Program-made: the position numbers and the translations under genes
Notes under the pieces: generated by a model
Told to the model about the DNA's origin: nothing
What the model saw: the letters and a program-made list of their open reading frames with translations, nothing else
Database searches by the model: none
Part shown: positions 57,669 through 64,000 of the stretch, in pieces
Position numbering within the stretch: position 1 is the stretch's first letter
Layout of the letters: each line of letters begins with the position of its first letter
Assembly: GCA_963763015.1 (NCBI GenBank)
Contig: CAVXML010000006.1
Location: 360,493-424,492, forward strand
DNA: 64,000 nucleotides
Direction of reading: 5' to 3'
Source of the DNA: Fodinibacter sp963763015
GTDB lineage: Bacteria > Actinomycetota > Actinomycetes > Actinomycetales > Dermatophilaceae

Positions 57669-59303
57669 GTGGACGTGGTCGCGGAGCTCGCGCTCGGGAG
57701 GCAAGCCTTCGAGGAGCGCGCCTGGGCCTCGGCGTATGAACGCCTGGTCTCCTTGGACCCCGACGCGCTCGGTGACGCGGACCGGCTCGCGCTTGCCACG
57801 GCGGCGTTCCTCTCCGGTGACCGCGAGGCGGCCGACCGCGTGCTGCAGGAGTCGTACCGCCACCACGTCGAGACCGGAGCCACGCTTGCCGCGGTCCGTG
57901 ACGCCTTCTGGCTGGGGATGCACCACAACACCAGCGGGAACCCGGCGGTGGGCGGTGGATGGGTGGCGCGGGGTGCCCGCCTCCTCCAGGACGCTCCGTC
58001 GGATGCCGTGGAGCACGGGTACCAGGCCGTGCACGAGATGTTCCGGTGCATCTTCGCCGGCGAGTACTCCGACGCCCTCGAGCTCTCCGTCGGCGTCTCG
58101 GAGACGGGACGGCGGTGCCGCGACGCGAACCTCGTCGCCCTCGGCCTGTCGTGCCAGGGTCGGCTGCTCATCTACACCGGACGGGTGCGCGACGGTCTGG
58201 CCCTGCTCGACGAGGCCATGGTCGGCCTGACCGACCCGGACGTCTCGCCGATCATCGCCGGGAACGTCTACTGCTCGATGGTCGAGGCGTGCCAGGAGCT
58301 CGCCGACTACCGGCGGATGACCGAGTGGACGACCCTGCTCACCCGGTGGTGCCAGATGCAGCCTGATCTCGTGCCGTTCACCGGGCAGTGCGCGGTGCAC
58401 CGCGCGCAGATCATGCGCTCGCGCGGTGCCTTTCCGGAGGCGCTCGAGGAGCTCGCACTGGCCATTCGGCGATATGTCGCCGAGGGCGGTTCTCCCGCAG
58501 CGGGTCTGGCGCATTACGAGCGGGGTGAGGTCCTTCGACTGCAGGGGGACTACGTGGCCGCGGCCGCTGCGTTCGAGGAGGCCGACGCGTTCGGGCGAGA
58601 CCCGCAGCCCGGCCAGGCCCTGCTGGCGCTCGCCCGCGGGCGGGGCACCGCGGCCGTGGCGATGGTGCGCCGGCTCATGGAGGAGACGTCGGACCCGGTG
58701 CACCGCAGCGCTCACCTCCCTGCGGCGGTCGAGGTGTTCCTCGCCGGGGGTGACGCGGATGCCGCCCGGCTGGCTGCCGACGAGCTCGCGGCGCTGGCCG
58801 CTGACTTCGGCTGCGAGGCGGTCGAGGCAGCGGGTGCCTACGCCCTGGGGTCGGCCCACCTGCTGGGCGATGGCGCCGAGGGGGCCTCCGAGGCCCTGCC
58901 GCACCTGCGGCGCGCCTGGAAGCTGTGGATCGACCTCGGCGCGCGCTACGAGGCGGCGTGGGCGAGGGTGCGCATCGGTCTCGCCTGCCGGGCCCTGGGC
59001 GATGAGGACTCGGCGCTGTCGGAGTTCGGGGTGGCCGGGCGCACCTTCGCCGAGATCGGTGCCCAGCCGGCCCGGCTGGAGGTTGAGCGACTTCTCGGAC
59101 GAGACCTGCCCGATGGGCTGACGCCGCGCGAGGTGGAGGTGCTCCGGCTGGTGGCGAGCGGACAGACCAACCCCCAGATCGCGGCGAGCCTGGTCCTCAG
59201 CCAGAAGACGGTGCAGCGGCACCTGAGCAACATCTTCGCCAAGACGGGTGTGCCCTCGCGCACCGCCGCCGCGGCCTATGCCTTCGAGCACGACCTCGCC
59301 TGA
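57669..59303 (+). CDS. LuxR-family regulator with TPR-like domain
   Basis: A 544-residue regulator without an evident ATPase P-loop. Residues 1-470 are helical tandem repeats (for example GRLLIYTGRVRDGLALLDEAM, YVAAAAAFEEADAFGRDPQPG), and the C-terminal HTH (LTPREVEVLRLVASGQTNPQIA, TVQRHLSNIFAKTG) binds DNA. The GTG start has GAGGGA upstream; a TACCCT box lies 22 bases before it. Targets are not apparent. Confidence 0.88.
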   Translation: MDVVAELALGRQAFEERAWASAYERLVSLDPDALGDADRLALATAAFLSGDREAADRVLQESYRHHVETGATLAAVRDAFWLGMHHNTSGNPAVGGGWVARGARLLQDAPSDAVEHGYQAVHEMFRCIFAGEYSDALELSVGVSETGRRCRDANLVALGLSCQGRLLIYTGRVRDGLALLDEAMVGLTDPDVSPIIAGNVYCSMVEACQELADYRRMTEWTTLLTRWCQMQPDLVPFTGQCAVHRAQIMRSRGAFPEALEELALAIRRYVAEGGSPAAGLAHYERGEVLRLQGDYVAAAAAFEEADAFGRDPQPGQALLALARGRGTAAVAMVRRLMEETSDPVHRSAHLPAAVEVFLAGGDADAARLAADELAALAADFGCEAVEAAGAYALGSAHLLGDGAEGASEALPHLRRAWKLWIDLGARYEAAWARVRIGLACRALGDEDSALSEFGVAGRTFAEIGAQPARLEVERLLGRDLPDGLTPREVEVLRLVASGQTNPQIAASLVLSQKTVQRHLSNIFAKTGVPSRTAAAAYAFEHDLA

Positions 59304-59334
59304 AGCGGGCGGATCCTCGAGATCTCGCTCACTT

Positions 59335-59363
59335 GTACTCTACCTAGGGGCTAGGTAGAGTAC
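59335..59363. promoter_or_regulatory. PadR operator: perfect 13-bp inverted repeat
   Basis: GTACTCTACCTAG, GGG, then the exact complement, ending four bases before the PadR ATG. This position implies autorepression. Confidence 0.85.
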
Positions 59364-59367
59364 GACC

Positions 59368-59697
59368 ATGTCACGCCCCCCTCGGATGACCATGGCCACC
59401 CAGCTGGTCCTCCGCGCCCTGCTCGCCGACCCGACGGAGGAGCTGTACGGCAGCGAGATCGGCGACGCCGCGGGTCTGATGAGCGGCACGGTGCACCCGA
59501 TCCTGGCGCGGCTGGAGTCGGCGGGCTGGGTTGAGTCCCGGTGGGAGGACGTCGACCCCCAGGTCGCCGGCCGGCCCGCCCGCCGGTACTACCGGATCAC
59601 GGGGGAGGGCGTGCGGCTTGCCCGGGCAGAGCTTGCCAGGGTTCCTCGCCCCCAGCCGGGCCGACTCGCGCCACGTCCGGAACCGGGGCTGACATGA
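59368..59697 (+). CDS. PadR-family transcriptional regulator
   Basis: A 109-residue winged-helix repressor: LVLRALLADPTEELYGSEIGDAAG (helices 1-2), SGTVHPILARLESAGWVESRWEDV (recognition helix) and RPARRYYRITGEGVRLARAEL (wing and dimer helix). It overlaps the next gene as ATGA. Members usually sense small hydrophobic compounds or antibiotics and repress their own operon; a perfect palindrome sits at the promoter. Confidence 0.92.
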   Translation: MSRPPRMTMATQLVLRALLADPTEELYGSEIGDAAGLMSGTVHPILARLESAGWVESRWEDVDPQVAGRPARRYYRITGEGVRLARAELARVPRPQPGRLAPRPEPGLT

Positions 59698-60095
59698 CGA
59701 CTGCACCGGGCAGTACCCACGTCACCAGACCGGCGCGTGCGCTCGTGGGCGCCGCGACAGCCACGCTGCCTTCGGGATCGGTGCGCGACCGCTACCGCCT
59801 CGAGCACCTGGGTGAGCTCAGTGCCCTTCCGGCCGGTGCCCAGGTCCACTACGCCGTCGGGGCGCTCGCCACGTCGTGGGCGCTCCGGCGAGCCCTGTCG
59901 AAGGGGAAGGACATGACGGTCACCACGACCCGATCCCGGAAGCCGTTGCTCTGCCTGCTCAACCTCCACCACCGGTGGCAGAACCACTACAACCCCGCCG
60001 GCGAGACCTACCGCCGGTGCCGACGCTGCGGCAAGGACGACCCGGGCGACCCACGAGGTGGGACCCCACGCGGTCGCGCCATGCCGTTCGCGTGA
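59694..60095 (+). CDS. PadR-coupled small protein with C-terminal CxxC ribbon
   Basis: A 133-residue protein. The N-terminal half (LPSGSVRDRYRLEHLGELSALP, VHYAVGALATSWALRRAL) matches a domain often encoded next to PadR regulators in actinobacteria. The C-terminal half (LLCLLNLHHRWQNHYNPAGETY, RRCRRCGKDD) resembles short zinc-ribbon-like proteins that are usually separate genes, so this may be a fusion. ATGA overlap with padR. Function unknown. Confidence 0.72.
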   Translation: MTTAPGSTHVTRPARALVGAATATLPSGSVRDRYRLEHLGELSALPAGAQVHYAVGALATSWALRRALSKGKDMTVTTTRSRKPLLCLLNLHHRWQNHYNPAGETYRRCRRCGKDDPGDPRGGTPRGRAMPFA

Positions 60096-60241
60096 TGTAC
60101 CCCGCAGGCCTCCGGAGGCGCCGGCGACGCGCCGCCGGAAGGCAGACGGTTAGTGGGGTTACCGTTCTCGTCGGAACCCCATCCCGCACGGCGGCGAGGG
60201 GTGACGACGGTGACGCTGCACCGTCGCGCGTCCTCCCGACT

Positions 60242-60448
60242 GTGGAGGCCCACCCTCGCGGTGCTACGAAGGGCCGCCACAGGAACGGAGCGCGGGTCCA
60301 CCACCCGACGGTGACGCACGACGACCTCGGCCGGTGGCATTGGAGCTGCGCCTGCGGTGCCGGAGGACGGGCCGGGTCGGCCACGGTCGACTGGCGGCGT
60401 GTGCTGACCGCGGCACTCGTGCACGAGAGCTCCTCGCCGGCCGAGTGA
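60242..60448 (+). CDS. Possible small protein with a CxC motif
   Basis: A 68-residue candidate from GTG 60242 ending DLGRWHWSCACGAGGRAGSATV..LTAALVHESSSPAE. The HWSCACGA and ALVH pieces resemble short actinobacterial proteins of unknown role, and it follows the ribbon-bearing gene. The start is uncertain, and it could be chance. Confidence 0.4.
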   Translation: MEAHPRGATKGRHRNGARVHHPTVTHDDLGRWHWSCACGAGGRAGSATVDWRRVLTAALVHESSSPAE

Positions 60449-60528
60449 CGGCACCGACGCTGCTGCGTGGGCGCCATCGACTCCCTCATTCACGCCGGCT
60501 GCCATCGATGCCCAACCCACATCCTTGA

Positions 60529-61401
60529 TCACGCGATCCAGCGAGAAGCGGCGGCCTTCTCCGCGTCCCGGCCGAAGGGTCGGGAGGCGGGGGGCCGGAT
60601 CCGGCGCCCCACCGCGACGAGGACGGTGAGCACGACGACCGCCACGACGGCCTGCCACTGTCCGTCGACGGCATCCAGGTCGAGCGCCGCGTTCCAGGCC
60701 GCGTGCTGCACACCGATCGCGAGGACGCTGCCGCCGGTGTCGATCAGGTGCATCCCGAGCAGGTAGCGGTAGATGGGTGCCATGAGGAAGAGGATCGCCA
60801 GGTTGCGCGCGAGCTCCGCTCCGGTGGCCTCCTCCCCGAAGTACATCGGGACGTGGATCAGCGCGAAGAGCGGTGCCGTGAGCAGCGACCCGACGAGCAG
60901 GCCGTGGCGGGCCATGAGCCGGGACTGGACGAACCCGCCCCAGGCGGTCTCCTCCCACAGGTTCGCGATGAGCGCGCCGGTGACGAGCGTCGCGAGGAGG
61001 TACCAGCCCGTCGCAGCCGCCCACCCGGCCTCGGGGCTGCCCAGGGTGCCCGTTCCGGCTGCCAGGGCGATCGTCACCACCGGAACGCCGAACAGGACCA
61101 CCATCCAGCGGCCGAACCCGAAGCGCCAGATCAGGACTCGCGACAGCAGCCTCCGCACCGCCCCGGGTCCGTCCGCCCAGCGCGTGACGAGCAGGGCAGG
61201 CCCGAGGAGTGCGAGGAAGAGCAGCACGAGGAGGAACGGCTCGCTGGGTGCGTCGGTCACCGCCGGCACGCTCAGCGCGGGGAGCCCGATCGCGAAGGCC
61301 ATCAGGGCGAAGGTCGCCACGGGCCGCCGACGGGCCAGCGTCTCCTGCCGTGCGGCGGTGTCCTCACCGGACACCAGGTCGGTTGACTGGTCGTGCGTCA
61401 T
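60529..61401 (-). CDS. CPBP family intramembrane metalloprotease
   Basis: A 290-residue polytopic membrane protein with eight or so hydrophobic helices. The Abi/CPBP motifs are NLWEETAWGGFVQSRL (EExxWxGF, but the usual arginine of EExxxR is replaced by glycine), FALIHVP (FxxxH) and GVQHAAWNA (HxxxN). These are Rce1-like putative proteases. The start ATG overlaps the DUF4242 stop as ATGA, indicating an operon. Confidence 0.85.
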   Translation of the reverse strand: MTHDQSTDLVSGEDTAARQETLARRRPVATFALMAFAIGLPALSVPAVTDAPSEPFLLVLLFLALLGPALLVTRWADGPGAVRRLLSRVLIWRFGFGRWMVVLFGVPVVTIALAAGTGTLGSPEAGWAAATGWYLLATLVTGALIANLWEETAWGGFVQSRLMARHGLLVGSLLTAPLFALIHVPMYFGEEATGAELARNLAILFLMAPIYRYLLGMHLIDTGGSVLAIGVQHAAWNAALDLDAVDGQWQAVVAVVVLTVLVAVGRRIRPPASRPFGRDAEKAAASRWIA

Positions 61402-61724
61402 GTCGACTCCTCTCGATGCGCGCGAGGCTCATCTGGCTCCGCGCAATGAACCCCTCCTTGGCGGCGGGGCAGCAGGTACGCCGGCCGGACGTCGGCGAGG
61501 TGGAGACCGGCGAGGTCGCGGGCGCGCAGCACGTCGTCCCGGTCCTCTGCCGCGACGAGGCACAGGCAGCGGTCGGCCGAGGGAACGAGGAGCCCACCGA
61601 CCCAGCTGATCGTCACCCCGGCGGCGGCTCGGCGGGACACCGCGTGCTCGAGAGCCGCGTGCATCCGCTCGACGCCGTCGACGCTCGGGGAGCCGGCCGC
61701 GAGGTCGACGAGGAACAACGGCAT
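61398..61724 (-). CDS. DUF4242 / nickel-binding-like protein
   Basis: A 108-residue protein starting PLFLVDLAAGSPSVDGVERMHAAL and containing GVTISWVGGLLVPSADRCLCLVAA and DLAGLHLADVRPAYLLPRR. This matches the ferredoxin-like DUF4242 family, some of which bind nickel. The stop overlaps the CPBP start. Divergent from the regulator beyond. Function unknown. Confidence 0.75.
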   Translation of the reverse strand: MPLFLVDLAAGSPSVDGVERMHAALEHAVSRRAAAGVTISWVGGLLVPSADRCLCLVAAEDRDDVLRARDLAGLHLADVRPAYLLPRRQGGVHCAEPDEPRAHREEST

Positions 61725-61857
61725 CCGGCCATGGGACCCAGAGCCCTCGGTGCCGTGCTGTCTGGTCACCACCCCACCGTCGGACCGGGGAGCGCTGGGC
61801 GCACCGGGAGGATCACGGGTACGGGTACTGGTCCTGTCCGCCGGCTCGCAACCCCCG

Positions 61858-61863
61858 TATCGT
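61858..61863 (+). promoter_or_regulatory. Possible -10 box of the AfsR/LuxR-like gene
   Basis: TATCGT, eight bases before the ATG at 61872, in a region containing ACGGGTACGGGTAC direct repeats (61815-61828). Confidence 0.35.
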
Positions 61864-61871
61864 CGACGGGT

Positions 61872-64000
61872 ATGGCGAGGGTCCGCCACCGACAGGCGAC
61901 CGTGGGGCTGCCCGCCGAGCGCAGCTCCTTCGTCGGGCGGCGGCGGGAGCTGGGCGAGCTGCGCCAGCTGGTGGGGCAGTCGCGCCTGGTCACCTTGGTG
62001 GGGCCGGGTGGGGTCGGGAAGACCCGGCTGGCCCTGCGCCTCGCAGCGGACCTGCGTCGCTCCTTCCCCGACGGCGCGGTCTTCGCCGCTCTCGAGACGG
62101 TTCAGGACCCTGCCCTGGTCGCGGGGCAGGTGGCAGCCGCCGCCGACGTCCGCGACGTCTCGGGCAGCTGGCTCCTCGGCGGCTTGACCGAGGTGATCGG
62201 TGCCCGACAGGTGCTGCTCGTCCTCGACAACTGCGAGCACCTGCGCGACGCCTGCGCAGTCCTGGCCGACACCCTGCTGGCAGCGTGCCCCGAGCTGCGC
62301 ATCGTTGCGACCAGCCGGCAACCGTTGGACCTGGACGGCGAGGCCGTGTTCCTCGTCCACCCACTCTCGGCACCCGGGCCGGACGAGGACGGGGAGGTCG
62401 GCACGTCCGAGTCGGTGCAGCTCCTCACCGAGCGGGCTCGGGCGGCGGCGCCCATGCTGGCCCTGACCCCCGCAGACGGGGCTGTCCTGGCCGAGCTGTG
62501 CCGGCGGCTCGACGGCCTTCCCCTGGCCATCGAGCTCGCCGCGGTGCAACTGCGCACGTTGACACCCGGTGAGCTCCTCGCCCGGCTGGGTGACCGGTTC
62601 CGCATCCTGCGTCGATCGGGAGCAGCCGTCCCGGAGCGGCATCGGACCCTCCGGGCCACGTTGGAGTGGAGCTACCACCTGCTCGACGAACGGGAGCGGC
62701 TGCTGTGGCGTCGCCTGTCGGTGTTCGCGGGTCCTGTGGGCCTCGCGACGGTCGAGCAGGTCTGCACCGACGTGAGCCTGCCCGCCGAGGACCTGCTCGA
62801 CGGGGTGAGCAGGTTGGTCGAGACGTCCCTCCTCGAGGTGGACCGAGCTCCGGAGGGATCACGCTTTCGGATGCTGGAGAGCGTGCGGGCCTTCGGGCGG
62901 GACAAGCTCGCGGATGCCGGTGAGGAGCAGGCGGCACGTCGTCGGCACCGTGCGTGGTGCTCCGGGCGGGCCGCCGGCGCCTCGGCGGAGTTCCTCGGGC
63001 CGCGGCAGGTCGCCACGTTCGACGCTCTGGCCGCCAGTCATGCGGAGATCAGCGCCGCACTGGGGTACTGCGTCGCGACCCCGGGGGAACAGGAGGCGGG
63101 GCTGGGAATGGCCGCCGACCTGTGGCTGTACTGGCAGGCGCGTGGATACGTGGGGGAGGGTCGCCGCTGGCTCGAGACCCTGCTGCCAGCCGTGGAGGCT
63201 GACGCGCCGGTGCATGCTCGGGGCCTTGCGGCCGCCGGCTTCCTCGCCCTGTCCACGTTCGACCCGGCAAGTGCCGTGCCGTTGTTGGAAAGGGCTGCAG
63301 TCGAGGCGGCATCCACAGGGCAGGTGCCTCTCGAGGTCTTCACCACGCAGTTCCTCGGCCAGGCCGCGCTCTTCGATGGCGACCTCGGTCGCGCCGACAC
63401 CCTGCTGCGGCTCGCTGCCGACCGGTACATGGAGACCGACCCGCACTGGAGCGCCTTCCCCCTCGCGGATGCGGGGATCGCGGCCTGGCTTGGTGGCTCC
63501 TACGCCGATGCCGCCGCTGCGCTGGAGGAAAGCCTGGTGCGCAACCAGGGCGGAGACCCATGGACGCGCTCGCACGCCCTGTGGGGTCTTGGGTTGGTGC
63601 GGCTACGCACCGGTGACCCCGAAGGGGCGACGGCCCTCGGGCGCGAGGCGCTGCACCTCATGCGGCAGGTCGACGACCGCAGCGGGGTGGCCCGGTGCGT
63701 CGAGGTTCTGGCGTGGTCGGCGGCTGCGGAGGAGAAGTCGGAGCAGGCAGCCCGGCTGGCTGGAGCGGCCGAGGCGGTGTGGCGGTCGATCCCGGCCGAC
63801 CTGCCCGCCCCACTGGCTCGCTACCGGGCGGAGTACGTGGACTCGGCACGGCGAGCGCTCGGCAGCCAGCGGTGGTCTGCCCTCGAGGGCGAGGGCAGCG
63901 CGCTCCAGCGCGTCGAGGCGGTCGCCCTGGCGCTTGGTGAGCCGACGCCAAGGACACGGGAGGACGGGGACGGTGCTTACCAGACGCGAAGAGCGGGCAC
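61872..64000 (+). CDS. AfsR/LuxR-like STAND ATPase regulator, 5' part
   Basis: At least 709 codons, cut by the window end. The NB-ARC-like ATPase starts SSFVGRRRELGELRQLV, with Walker A LVGPGGVGKTRLAL (about residues 42-55), Walker B VLLVLDNCEHL and the sensor LRIVATSRQPLDLDG. The winged-helix hinge follows (RTLRATLEWSYHLLDERERLLW), then TPR-like helices. Such proteins usually end in a LuxR HTH beyond this point. The gene diverges from the DUF4242-CPBP operon, which it may control. Confidence 0.88.
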   Translation, partial: MARVRHRQATVGLPAERSSFVGRRRELGELRQLVGQSRLVTLVGPGGVGKTRLALRLAADLRRSFPDGAVFAALETVQDPALVAGQVAAAADVRDVSGSWLLGGLTEVIGARQVLLVLDNCEHLRDACAVLADTLLAACPELRIVATSRQPLDLDGEAVFLVHPLSAPGPDEDGEVGTSESVQLLTERARAAAPMLALTPADGAVLAELCRRLDGLPLAIELAAVQLRTLTPGELLARLGDRFRILRRSGAAVPERHRTLRATLEWSYHLLDERERLLWRRLSVFAGPVGLATVEQVCTDVSLPAEDLLDGVSRLVETSLLEVDRAPEGSRFRMLESVRAFGRDKLADAGEEQAARRRHRAWCSGRAAGASAEFLGPRQVATFDALAASHAEISAALGYCVATPGEQEAGLGMAADLWLYWQARGYVGEGRRWLETLLPAVEADAPVHARGLAAAGFLALSTFDPASAVPLLERAAVEAASTGQVPLEVFTTQFLGQAALFDGDLGRADTLLRLAADRYMETDPHWSAFPLADAGIAAWLGGSYADAAAALEESLVRNQGGDPWTRSHALWGLGLVRLRTGDPEGATALGREALHLMRQVDDRSGVARCVEVLAWSAAAEEKSEQAARLAGAAEAVWRSIPADLPAPLARYRAEYVDSARRALGSQRWSALEGEGSALQRVEAVALALGEPTPRTREDGDGAYQTRRAG

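Noticed and set aside
59541..59693. N-terminal extension of the PadR partner protein
   Set aside because: It is the PadR gene read in another frame; the ATGA-overlapping start at 59694 fits better.

Overview
This is a gene-dense, very GC-rich (about 70-72% by eye) chromosomal stretch of an actinobacterium. GTG starts are frequent, short 4-base GTGA/ATGA gene overlaps are common, and many promoters place a TANNNT -10 box only 6-7 bases before the start codon, as in leaderless mRNAs. The gene order rne-rplU-rpmA-obg-proB-proA-nadD-rsfS-phosphatase-tRNA-leuS-degV-comEA-comEC, a SAM-IV type riboswitch and an actinobacterial SOS box point to Micrococcales, probably near Intrasporangiaceae; that family-level placement is inference. 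I see no prophage, insertion sequence, CRISPR array or rRNA.

Layout. 1-9 kb: the end of an acyl-CoA synthetase, a pcm plus flavin disulfide oxidoreductase pair, a radical SAM protein, a two-helix K+ channel with a TrkA domain, a double-hotdog thioesterase, a class III aminotransferase and the DUF2344 partner of the radical SAM protein. 9-22 kb: the conserved RNA/ribosome/proline/NAD block (rne, rplU, rpmA, obg, proB, proA, nadD, rsfS) with pyridoxal kinase and a polyprenyl-phosphate glycosyltransferase inserted, ending in tRNA-Ala(GGC). 22-28 kb: tag, glutathione peroxidase, an M23 cell-wall peptidase, a Baeyer-Villiger-like monooxygenase, and an aldolase-like/PfkB kinase pair of unknown substrate. 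28-40 kb: leuS with a leucine leader-peptide attenuator, a SAM-IV riboswitch before a class V aminotransferase, an acyl-ACP desaturase, degV, plsY, comEA and a frameshifted comEC, then a polysaccharide deacetylase. 40-50 kb: a LysR regulator, a secreted HExxH protease with three compensating frameshifts, sirtuin, GNAT, DUF4259, divergent lexA and LysM genes with SOS boxes between them, and a surface-protein/sortase cluster with one intact, one frameshifted and one vestigial sortase. 50-64 kb: accessory and stress genes, including an ECF41-type sigma factor with its carboxymuconolactone decarboxylase partner, a PQ-loop/flavoprotein pair, a LuxR regulator, a PadR operon with a perfect palindromic operator, a CPBP protease/DUF4242 pair, and the start of a large AfsR/LuxR-like ATPase cut by the window end.

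How genes work together: proB and proA give two successive steps of proline synthesis, separated by a convergent pdxY; nadD, rsfS and the phosphatase overlap and form one operon; DegV-PlsY-ComEA-ComEC look co-transcribed; lexA represses itself and the LysM division inhibitor; the sorted surface protein and its sortase overlap by one base.

Most unusual signals: (i) an octamer GGATGCCG/CGGCATCC far above chance that forces rare GAT and GCA codons; (ii) 63-bp palindrome-bearing tandem repeats inserted in frame in the LeuS editing domain; (iii) the leuS attenuator whose leader peptide appears to be translated from a leaderless RNA; (iv) dispersed cruciform-like intergenic repeats; (v) a cluster of single-base frameshifts confined to 37-50 kb, which may be sequence errors.
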